A stretch of 16,875 nt of DNA, from assembly GCA_031284675.1 (NCBI GenBank), contig JAITXQ010000009.1, positions 1 through 16,875 on the forward strand, in the 5' to 3' direction. A program made the position numbers and the translations under genes. The notes under the pieces are model-generated. The model was not told the origin of the DNA and made no database searches. It saw only the letters and a list, made by a program, of their open reading frames with translations. Each line of letters begins with the position of its first letter. Positions within the stretch are counted from its first letter, which is position 1. Positions 7,914 through 14,381 of the stretch are shown here, piece after piece. Origin of the DNA: Rickettsiales bacterium. Lineage in GTDB: Bacteria > Pseudomonadota > Alphaproteobacteria > Rickettsiales > Anaplasmataceae.

Positions 7914-8289
7914 GCGATTACTTATAGCTTCAGGAATTTTCTTCTTTTTAAATTGTGCAGTCTTTTTTATTTTAACAACACTCAAAGAAAATATCTCATT
8001 TTTCTATACAGTAAGTGAAGCCATAGTCTTGCCAAACAATCAAAAGCCAATCCGTATCGGTGGAATGATTGTTGAAAATAGTGTGATACGTAACGAAAGT
8101 GAAGTGGTTTTTCAAATGACAGATTTCAACCAAAGTGTTGTGGTGAAATATCAAGGAATACTTCCACCAATGTTTTCAGAGGGAAGTGGCATTGTTGTGC
8201 AAGGTAAAATGACAAATAGCGATACTTTTCTTGCCGATACGGTGTTTGCAAAACACGATGAGAATTATATGCCTCAAAGCAAAAAATAA
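7897..8289 (+). CDS. ccmE: Cytochrome c maturation heme chaperone CcmE
   Basis: Periplasmic, membrane-anchored chaperone that binds heme covalently and passes it to apocytochrome c. The 130-aa product has a basic N-terminus, a single membrane anchor (about residues 8-28), and the beta-barrel (OB-fold) domain with IRIGGMIVENSV and VVVKYQGILPPMFSEGSGIVV. The C-terminal heme site KHDENYMP contains the heme-binding H120 and Y124. Length is slightly short because the tail after the heme site is brief. The start lies within ccmD (17-nt overlap). It is the last gene of the operon; mlaF converges on it 14 nt downstream. Confidence 0.95.
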   Translation: MKKKHKRLLIASGIFFFLNCAVFFILTTLKENISFFYTVSEAIVLPNNQKPIRIGGMIVENSVIRNESEVVFQMTDFNQSVVVKYQGILPPMFSEGSGIVVQGKMTNSDTFLADTVFAKHDENYMPQSKK

Positions 8290-8305
8290 AATAGGGAATT
8301 TTATT
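8285..8305. terminator. Possible A/T hairpin between converging ccmE and mlaF
   Basis: AATAAAAT (8285-8292) and ATTTTATT (8298-8305) form a perfect 8-bp inverted repeat around a 5-nt loop, overlapping the stop codons of both converging genes and followed by more T on the plus strand. The stem has no G-C pair, so it would be weak. A bidirectional terminator role is a guess from position. Confidence 0.3.
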
Positions 8306-9014
8306 ATTTTACATGTATACAGCGAATAAATTTTTGTATGTACTTGTTTTTAGTATTTTGTATTTCTTTAACAGTTCCATGAAAGATGATCTCCCCTTCG
8401 TATAATACTGCTATTTTATCAGCTATTTTGAATGCGCTATGAATATCATGTGTAATTGTGATAATTGTGGGGTTAAGATCTTTAGATAGTTTTATTATTA
8501 TCTCGCTTACTATATCTGACATAATTGGATCTAGCCCTGAAGTTGGTTCATCCAAAATAATGATTTCGGGGTTGTGTGCAATCGCCCTTGCAAGTGCCAC
8601 TCTTTTTTTCATTCCACCTGACAACTCTATTGGAAGCATATCTGCTATGTTTTCTTCCAATCCAACGTCATTTAGCTTTTCGATTGCTAATTGCTTTGCT
8701 TCTTTTTTGTTGATATTAAAGCGTTTTTTATAATTAAAAGATATGTTTTCCCATACTGTAACATAGTCAAATAGGGCAGAATTTTGAAATAAACCCCCAA
8801 ATTTATTTTTGTTTTTACTGTATATTTTTATAGACCCTGAATCTGGTACCAGCAAGCCGATAATTGTTTTTGTTAGTACAGATTTGCCACTTCCTGAGCC
8901 ACCAAGTATAACTAGTGATTCCCCTTTCAATATATCAAAATTTAAGTCGTTTAATATTGTTTTATCGTTAAAAGATAAGTGTAAATTTGATATTGATATT
9001 ATGGGGCTATGCAT
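8304..9014 (-). CDS. mlaF: Lipid ABC transporter ATP-binding protein (MlaF family)
   Basis: Cytoplasmic ATPase of an MCE-type lipid transporter (Mla/Ttg2) that moves phospholipids between inner and outer membranes. All ABC motifs are intact in the 236-aa protein: Walker A GGSGSGKS (38-45), Q-loop Q77, signature LSGGM (131-135), Walker B IIILDEP (151-157, catalytic E156), and switch H189. The LSGGMKKRVALARAIAHNPE region and the FQNSALFDYVTVWENI segment are typical of the MlaF branch. The ATG overlaps the end of mlaE by 8 nt. MlaD, MlaB and MlaC genes are not in this window. Confidence 0.92.
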   Translation of the reverse strand: MHSPIISISNLHLSFNDKTILNDLNFDILKGESLVILGGSGSGKSVLTKTIIGLLVPDSGSIKIYSKNKNKFGGLFQNSALFDYVTVWENISFNYKKRFNINKKEAKQLAIEKLNDVGLEENIADMLPIELSGGMKKRVALARAIAHNPEIIILDEPTSGLDPIMSDIVSEIIIKLSKDLNPTIITITHDIHSAFKIADKIAVLYEGEIIFHGTVKEIQNTKNKYIQKFIRCIHVK

Positions 9015-9789
9015 AGATCAAAGTAATCATGTAGTTTGTCAAAATAATTAGTATAGAGGATAAAACAACGGTTGATGTTGTAGCCACACCAACTCCTCGA
9101 GCTCCTTCTTGACAATGGTAACCGTAATAGCAGCTTGAGATAGAAATTATAGCACCAAACGCAGTTGCTTTTGCTAGCCCAGTAATAAAATCATATGTGT
9201 TAAAAAATTGAGCTGTATATTTAATATATATGTTTAAATTGTGGTGAAATTCGAAGACCGCGGTAATATATCCTCCAAATATTCCTATTAGGTCTGCACA
9301 TATTGTAAGTATTGGAAATACTATAACTGATGCTAAAATCCTTGGCACAATTAAATATTTGAAAGGGTTGATGTTCAAGGTTGTAAGTGCATCTATTTGT
9401 TCGGTGATGCGCATTGTGCCAATTTTTGCTGCAATTGACGATCCAACCTTTCCTACCATTATTAAGCTGATCAAAACTGGCCCTAACTCTTTAATTATAG
9501 TGATCGTAACAAGCCTGGGTATTATCTGTTCTTGATTAATCAACGGACCACTCAAGCTACTTTGTAAAACTATTACTGCTCCTATGAAAACTCCAGTGAG
9601 CCCAACAATTGGCAAAGAGAGAAAGCCTATCTCTATAATTTGTCTTGCTACGTTACTCAGATAATATGGTGGTACGAAGCAGTGATATAGAGATTGAATA
9701 AAAAACACAAATGCACTACCAAGTCTCAACAAGAAGTTGATGAAGCACCTACCGATTATTCTAATATTATTTATATCAAAAAAGCTCAC
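9007..9789 (-). CDS. mlaE: Lipid ABC transporter permease (MlaE family)
   Basis: Inner-membrane permease partner of MlaF. The 260-aa product has the family pattern: an N-terminal interfacial helix, FLSLPIVGLTGVFIGAVIVL, the conserved RLVTITIIKELGPVLISLIM stretch, SSIAAKIGTMRITEQIDAL, and FNTYDFITGLAKATAFGAII. Five or so membrane helices are predicted and the length is normal. The start is GTG; an ATG 7 nt further upstream is in another frame and ends at once. No clear ribosome site precedes it, although a good promoter lies about 70 nt upstream. mlaF follows with an 8-nt overlap, so the two form an operon. Confidence 0.93.
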   Translation of the reverse strand: MSFFDINNIRIIGRCFINFLLRLGSAFVFFIQSLYHCFVPPYYLSNVARQIIEIGFLSLPIVGLTGVFIGAVIVLQSSLSGPLINQEQIIPRLVTITIIKELGPVLISLIMVGKVGSSIAAKIGTMRITEQIDALTTLNINPFKYLIVPRILASVIVFPILTICADLIGIFGGYITAVFEFHHNLNIYIKYTAQFFNTYDFITGLAKATAFGAIISISSCYYGYHCQEGARGVGVATTSTVVLSSILIILTNYMITLIYA

Positions 9790-9857
9790 TTTGCATTTGT
9801 CTTAGCTAAAAATTAGTTTTACTGATTTTATTAAAATTTTTATTAACTTCATCGTAG

Positions 9858-9886
9858 AGTATAGCTGAGATACGTTCTCAGTTCAA
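9858..9886 (-). promoter_or_regulatory. mlaE-mlaF promoter with a dyad in its spacer
   Basis: On the minus strand, TTGAAC (9886-9881), a 17-nt spacer and TATACT (9863-9858) form a good sigma70 promoter, with RNA start expected near 9851 and a leader of about 60 nt. The spacer is almost filled by a perfect inverted repeat, CTGAGA (9865-9870) and TCTCAG (9876-9881) around a 5-nt centre. That placement is typical of a repressor operator, but no binding protein is known here. Confidence 0.55.
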
Positions 9887-9911
9887 TATACTTCGATTAA
9901 AATGCTTCAGT

Positions 9912-9940
9912 TTGAAACTTACAGGGATTCATTGCATAAG
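9912..9940 (+). promoter_or_regulatory. Weak candidate promoter for rpmF-plsX-fabH
   Basis: TTGAAA (9912-9917) and CATAAG (9935-9940) with a 17-nt spacer lie in the 237-nt gap between the divergent mlaE and rpmF genes. The match is modest and other weak candidates exist closer to rpmF, so the exact site is uncertain. Confidence 0.25.
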
Positions 9941-10026
9941 CAAACCTTACTTATTTTACTATCACTGTTTACTTCTTGTAAAAAACATGTTACTAATAAA
10001 CTTCAGTTTATAAAATGGAGGGAATT

Positions 10027-10209
10027 TTGGCAGTTCCAAAAAGAAAAAAGTCAAAATCAAGACGCAATATGCATCGTTCTCATCATGCTATTGAGCCTAA
10101 GAATATTGTGGTATGCTCGACAACTGGGGAATTCATGTTGCCTCACAATGTAGCAGTTGATGGCAGTTACAAAGGAAAACGGGTTTTTATTAAACAACAG
10201 GCAGAATAA
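10027..10209 (+). CDS. rpmF: 50S ribosomal protein L32
   Basis: Structural protein of the large ribosomal subunit. The product of 60 aa begins MAVPKRKKSKSRRNMHRSHH, the hallmark basic N-terminus of L32, and continues with the VVCSTTGEFMLPHNV segment. Only one cysteine is present, so this is a form without the zinc-binding Cys pairs. The start is TTG at 10027: GGAGGGA (10017-10023) is a strong ribosome site about 4-5 nt before it, and the in-frame ATG at 10015 overlaps that ribosome site and would add five non-family residues. plsX follows after 10 nt, the widely conserved rpmF-plsX-fabH order. Confidence 0.95.
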   Translation: MAVPKRKKSKSRRNMHRSHHAIEPKNIVVCSTTGEFMLPHNVAVDGSYKGKRVFIKQQAE

Positions 10210-10219
10210 CTATTATGGT

Positions 10220-11251
10220 ATGTTGCCTACGGTCAATAATAACATAGTTATTGCACTTGACGCTATGGGAGGTGATCTTGCGCCTCTTTCCGTGATTCAA
10301 GGTGTTGGTTTTTTTTTAGATAACCTTGTTGACCCAGGCACTAAAGTTTTTTTTCACATTTATGGAGATCAGAAAGAAGTATCTCCTTTGCTTTCGAAAT
10401 ACAAAAAAGTAAGTAGTAATTCTGATTTTACTCATTGTTCTGACAATGTTCTTGCAAATGATAAGCCATCTTTTGCACTAAGGTATCGTAAAGACTCAAG
10501 TATGAAAGCTGCTATTGAAGCAGTGAAAAAAGGCAAAGCTTCTGGAGTGGTATCTTCAGGCAACACCGGAGCATTGATGGTAATTTCCAGATTTATTTTA
10601 GGAACATTACCAAACATTTATCGCCCTGCTATTGTGTCTATCTGTCCAACTAAGAAAAAAAGCTTTGTGTTGCTTGACCTTGGTGCAAATGTTGATTGTA
10701 ACGCTGACTCATTGTTTCAATTTGCATTAATGGGGAGTATATTTGCAAAGATAGCATTAAAAATTGACAATCCTGAAGTCGCTTTGCTAAATATTGGAAC
10801 AGAGGAAGTTAAAGGTACTGAGTCAGTACGAGGAGCTTTTGAGTTACTCAAAAATGCTCCAAGTATTAATTTCAAGGGGTATATAGAGGCAAGTGAATTT
10901 TTAGAGGGTAATATAGACGTCATTGTTGCTGATGGTTTTGTGGGTAATGTTATGTTAAAAACAGCTGAAGCTACTGCAAGTACTTTTATCAATCTAATAA
11001 AGCAGGAAGTATTCAATTCGTGGGCAATGCTTGTTGGTGTATTGTTAAAACCCAAACTAAATAAAGCATTAACGCGTTTTAATCCCAAAATTAGAAGTGG
11101 AGCTATGTTTTTAGGACTAAATGGTATTGTCATAAAAAGCCATGGAAATTCTGATGCTATTTCTTTTGCCCATGCTATAAAATTTGCAGTAAATTCTATT
11201 AGCGAAAATTTAAACCAGAAGATAATTAGTGAGGTAAGTCACATTGAATAA
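10220..11251 (+). CDS. plsX: Phosphate acyltransferase PlsX
   Basis: Makes acyl-phosphate from acyl-ACP, the acyl donor for the first step of phospholipid synthesis; peripheral membrane enzyme. Family motifs are the N-terminal IVIALDAMGGD, VSSGNTGALM, VLLDLGANVDC, LNIGTEEVKGTE and the C-terminal VADGFVGNVMLKTAEA. The frame is open to 10157, inside rpmF, but the ATG at 10220 is chosen because it begins just before the ALDAMGGD strand and lies 10 nt after the rpmF stop, giving 343 aa, normal for PlsX. It lacks a clear ribosome site, so coupling to rpmF is likely. Its end overlaps fabH by 8 nt. Confidence 0.95.
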   Translation: MLPTVNNNIVIALDAMGGDLAPLSVIQGVGFFLDNLVDPGTKVFFHIYGDQKEVSPLLSKYKKVSSNSDFTHCSDNVLANDKPSFALRYRKDSSMKAAIEAVKKGKASGVVSSGNTGALMVISRFILGTLPNIYRPAIVSICPTKKKSFVLLDLGANVDCNADSLFQFALMGSIFAKIALKIDNPEVALLNIGTEEVKGTESVRGAFELLKNAPSINFKGYIEASEFLEGNIDVIVADGFVGNVMLKTAEATASTFINLIKQEVFNSWAMLVGVLLKPKLNKALTRFNPKIRSGAMFLGLNGIVIKSHGNSDAISFAHAIKFAVNSISENLNQKIISEVSHIE

Positions 11252-12209
11252 AAGTTTTATATTAAGCACTGGATCTTATCTACCAAAAAAAACATTGAGT
11301 AATGACGAAATTGCATTAATGGTTGAGACAAGTGATGAATGGATTAGACAGAGAACAGGAATAACTCAAAGGCATATAGCAGATGAAGAAGAATTAACGT
11401 CAGACTTAGCTGTAAATGCAGCAAAAAATGCTATAGAGAAAGCTAAAATTTCAGTAGATGAAATTGGTTTAATCATAGTTGCAACAACAACGCCTGATAA
11501 AACTTTGCCTAGCTGTGCAACGATTGTGCAAAATAAGTTAAAATGTAAAAACGCATTTTCTTTTGATGTGCAAGCAGCATGCTCTGGTTTTATATATGCA
11601 GTTACAGTTGCTGATTCGCTCATAAAATCTAACAATAGAATTAAATATGCATTGGTTATAGGTGCTGAAATAATGTCTAGGATTGTTGATTGGGAAGATA
11701 GATCGACTTGTATACTCTTTGGCGATGGTGCTGGTGCGGTGATAATGAAGTCTGGAACAAATATGATTACTTGTGATGGCATAATTTCAACTAGCCTATA
11801 TTCTGGTGGTAATGTAGACATATTATGTACGGATGGAGGGATATCCTCCACTGGTGATTCTGGAAAAATATGCATGAATGGAAGAGAAGTATTTAAGCAC
11901 GCAGTAGATAAGTTAACAGCCTTAATAGAGGAAACACTGAAATGCAATAATTTGAAGATTACCGATATTGACTGGTTAGTCCCTCATCAAGCAAACATTC
12001 GTATTATTGAAGCAGTAGTAAAGAAATTAAATTTCCCTATAGAGAAAACGATTAATACAGTTGATCAACATGCAAATACCTCAGCAGCGTCGATTCCACT
12101 AGCACTTGATTATGCAATACAAAAATCAAAAATAAAACCAGGAAACCTGGGACTACTGATTGCAATAGGTGCAGGCCTAACCTGGGGCTCTGTGTTGCTG
12201 CGTTATTAA
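11244..12209 (+). CDS. fabH: 3-oxoacyl-ACP synthase III (FabH)
   Basis: Starts type II fatty-acid synthesis by condensing acetyl-CoA with malonyl-ACP. The 321-aa protein carries the complete catalytic triad: C113 in VQAACSGFIYAV, H248 in LVPHQANIRII, and N278 in DQHANTSAASIPLAL, plus the early TSDEWIRQRTGI segment and the C-terminal GAGLTWGSVLLRY end. The start is TTG at 11244, with GAGG about 10 nt upstream, overlapping the plsX end by 8 nt. It is the last gene of the cluster and converges on the 124-aa gene with only 5 nt between the stops. Confidence 0.96.
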   Translation: MNKSFILSTGSYLPKKTLSNDEIALMVETSDEWIRQRTGITQRHIADEEELTSDLAVNAAKNAIEKAKISVDEIGLIIVATTTPDKTLPSCATIVQNKLKCKNAFSFDVQAACSGFIYAVTVADSLIKSNNRIKYALVIGAEIMSRIVDWEDRSTCILFGDGAGAVIMKSGTNMITCDGIISTSLYSGGNVDILCTDGGISSTGDSGKICMNGREVFKHAVDKLTALIEETLKCNNLKITDIDWLVPHQANIRIIEAVVKKLNFPIEKTINTVDQHANTSAASIPLALDYAIQKSKIKPGNLGLLIAIGAGLTWGSVLLRY

Positions 12210-12214
12210 TAACT

Positions 12215-12589
12215 CTAACTATTGCTTTCGATCTTTTCTATCAATTTTTTAACCAAGCCTCTTAGTTTTTTACTTGATTCATCAAGCTCTTGGATTTGCG
12301 AGCTATCCTTTTTCATGAGCTCCTTATAATTGCCTTTTATGTAGTCAATCATTTCTTTCATCTGAGCAATCATCTTGTTGATATCCATACCGCCCAAATT
12401 AGGTATCATGTCGGGCATAGCCCCTTCTAACATACCACCAGCCATAAGCTGCTGAGACATTTGCATAAATGGTTTTAAAGTCTGATTAAGTAATTCAGGA
12501 TCCTTGGCCAATTTTTCTATTTGCTCTTTGCAAGTATCCATATACTGCTTCATAAATTCGTCTTCTTGTCCTTTGTTTGTCATAATCAT
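12215..12589 (-). CDS. Hypothetical Met-rich helical protein, 124 aa
   Basis: Family not recognised. The product has charged, probably helical ends (residues 8-36 and 74-122, rich in Lys, Glu, Ile, Leu) around a Met/Gly-rich centre (residues 42-80, for example MSQQLMAGGMLEGAMPDM). Fifteen of 124 residues are methionine. No signal peptide or full membrane span is visible. An AGGTAGGT run before the start allows either the ATG at 12589 (used here) or the one two codons later. A good -10 box and spacing place its own promoter just upstream, so it need not depend on pepP read-through. It could be a small helical, membrane-surface or oligomer-forming protein; no function is assigned. Confidence 0.75.
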   Translation of the reverse strand: MIMTNKGQEDEFMKQYMDTCKEQIEKLAKDPELLNQTLKPFMQMSQQLMAGGMLEGAMPDMIPNLGGMDINKMIAQMKEMIDYIKGNYKELMKKDSSQIQELDESSKKLRGLVKKLIEKIESNS

Positions 12590-12614
12590 ACCTACCTAAA
12601 AATATGTATTCTCT

Positions 12615-12643
12615 ATTATATATCATTTTTAAATTAAAAACAA
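12615..12643 (-). promoter_or_regulatory. Promoter of the 124-aa Met-rich gene
   Basis: On the minus strand, TTGTTT (12643-12638), a 17-nt spacer and a consensus TATAAT (12620-12615) predict an RNA start near 12608 and a leader of about 20 nt containing the AGGTAGGT ribosome site. Confidence 0.5.
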
Positions 12644-12702
12644 TACAAAATACTCATCACAACTATCTTGTTAAATGATAAGAAAAGCTGCTCCCTCTTT
12701 TG

Positions 12703-14373
12703 TCACCTGTAAAGATCACATACTTTCCTTAACCACTCCTTGTCTTTGACGCTATTTTCTAAGTTTTTGTAGACAAATTGGTGATAGCTATTTATCCATT
12801 CAATTTCATCTTTAGTAAGCATTTGTACGTTTATTAGCCTTCTATCATATGGAATGCAGGTTGGTTGTTTAAATCCCAAGAAACCATTTTCATGTTTATC
12901 AACATACATCAGATTTTCAATTCTTATTCCATATTTTCCTGGAATATAATAACCAGGTTCGTTGGAAAGTATCATTCCTGGCATGAGTTTCACTTTATTT
13001 CCTTTTGATATTGCTTGCGGCCCTTCGTGTACTGATAAATAGCTTCCTACTCCATGCCCTGTGCCGTGCATGTAGTCCATTCCAAACTTCCATAGATGCG
13101 TGCGTGCCAAGATATCCAATTCTCCACCAGTAGTGCCGGGGGGAAAGACAACACTTGCTATAGCAATGTGAGCTTTCAATACTATTGTATAGTGAGTTAT
13201 TTGTTCATTGGTTGGATTGCCGATAGCTACAGTTCTTGTTACATCAGTTGTACCGTCAAGGTATTGGCCACCAGAGTCAATCAAATATAGTCCATCTTTC
13301 TGAATTACTTTATTTGTCTTACTATTTGCACGGTAATGAATTATTGCTCCATTTTCATTAAATGCTGAAATTGTTGGAAAGCTTGGTTGCTTAAATAAAT
13401 TCTGCTCTTTTCTATATTCTAAAAGCTTTTCTTCAGCATCAAGTTCTGTACCAATATTATTTTCAAACCAATGTAGAAAATTTGTAACTGCTATTCCATC
13501 TCTAATGTGCGCATTTATTGCTCCGGTTATTTCAGTTTGATTTTTTACTGCTTTATAAAGTAAACAAGGATCCTCTCTTTCAATTACCTGCTTATTTTTT
13601 ATTATAGCCATAATACTCATCGGAGTTGTGCTTGGATCTATAATTATTGAGCTTAATTTATGTAGCGAACTTTCTAGTTCACTAACATCAAAAATATTTA
13701 CATGGTTACCTAAATTTACTTCTATAGTCGAATGTTCTTTATCTTGAACAAACAAATCAACATTACCGTTTTTATACAATATAGCGCGGCCCAGTATACA
13801 TGGAATATATTTAGCATTTTCATTTCTTAAATTTAATAACCATGAAATTGAATTTGAATCAGTTAAAAGCACTGTTTCAGCTTCTTCATCTATGCTTTTG
13901 GCTACTTTTTCACACTTACTCTTGCTACTTTCACCAGAATATTTAATAGAATGTAAAACCACCGCTTGTTTCTGATGATCATCTCTTTTTTCAACTAAAC
14001 AAGGTACTAATTTGCAGAGGTTCTCATACTTTCTTATCTCTTTTACAGTAAAATATTGTGAATAATAGCTTAAGGTAGTGATCGATGTTAAATTTGCTTT
14101 TATCCATTCGTGTGGATCCTCTTCTTGTGTATTATATACTTGAAAATTGTCCTGATCGAGCTGATTGCGAGCTTGTGTGATGTAGCGTCCATCTGTAAAA
14201 AATGGGCACTTGTTGTTTTTTGTAACAATAAGTAGCCCATTTGTTCCTGTGAAGCCACATAACTTAGTTAACTCGTCTGAATATTCATTTAAATATTCGT
14301 CTTTGGTGTGCAACATAAATGCATCAACATTTATTTCATGCATAAAAGAACGATATTCTTTGATTTTTGACAT
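12703..14373 (-). CDS. pepP: Xaa-Pro aminopeptidase (M24 family)
   Basis: Cytosolic metallopeptidase that removes an N-terminal residue before proline. The metal-binding set of the M24 fold is complete. Counting from the upstream GTG at 14385, these are D370 and D381 in the DSGGQYLDGTTDVTRT region, H444 in HGTGHGVGSYLSVHEGP, E476 in LSNEPGYY, and E490 in GIRIENLMYV. The protein is the long three-domain type (two creatinase-like N-terminal domains, then the catalytic domain), like eukaryotic XPNPEP1, rather than the 440-aa E. coli PepP. The ATG at 14373 (556 aa) is preferred because GAAG lies about 7 nt before it. The GTG at 14385 would overlap the mnmG stop by 4 nt (560 aa) and is also possible. 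Probably co-transcribed with mnmG. Confidence 0.92.
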   Translation of the reverse strand: MSKIKEYRSFMHEINVDAFMLHTKDEYLNEYSDELTKLCGFTGTNGLLIVTKNNKCPFFTDGRYITQARNQLDQDNFQVYNTQEEDPHEWIKANLTSITTLSYYSQYFTVKEIRKYENLCKLVPCLVEKRDDHQKQAVVLHSIKYSGESSKSKCEKVAKSIDEEAETVLLTDSNSISWLLNLRNENAKYIPCILGRAILYKNGNVDLFVQDKEHSTIEVNLGNHVNIFDVSELESSLHKLSSIIIDPSTTPMSIMAIIKNKQVIEREDPCLLYKAVKNQTEITGAINAHIRDGIAVTNFLHWFENNIGTELDAEEKLLEYRKEQNLFKQPSFPTISAFNENGAIIHYRANSKTNKVIQKDGLYLIDSGGQYLDGTTDVTRTVAIGNPTNEQITHYTIVLKAHIAIASVVFPPGTTGGELDILARTHLWKFGMDYMHGTGHGVGSYLSVHEGPQAISKGNKVKLMPGMILSNEPGYYIPGKYGIRIENLMYVDKHENGFLGFKQPTCIPYDRRLINVQMLTKDEIEWINSYHQFVYKNLENSVKDKEWLRKVCDLYR

Positions 14374-14381
14374 AGAATACT

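Noticed and set aside
8458..9051. 91-aa and 80-aa plus-strand frames opposite mlaF
   Set aside because: They mirror the ABC ATPase motifs on the other strand and have no start signals of their own.
9905..10009. Direct repeat CTTCAGTTT at 9905-9913 and 10001-10009 upstream of rpmF
   Set aside because: Nine bases in A/T-rich DNA at this distance is compatible with chance, and spacing fits no known regulatory layout.
9902..10153. 83-aa plus-strand frame before and across rpmF
   Set aside because: It overlaps the certain L32 gene in another frame, lacks a ribosome site, and its second half is a shifted copy of L32 coding sequence.
10717..11133. 138-aa minus-strand frame opposite plsX
   Set aside because: Shadow of a well-conserved PlsX coding region; no ribosome site or family resemblance.
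11366..11947. 193-aa minus-strand frame opposite fabH
   Set aside because: Shadow of fabH: full catalytic triad and family motifs are on the plus strand, and the minus-strand product has no recognisable features or promoter.
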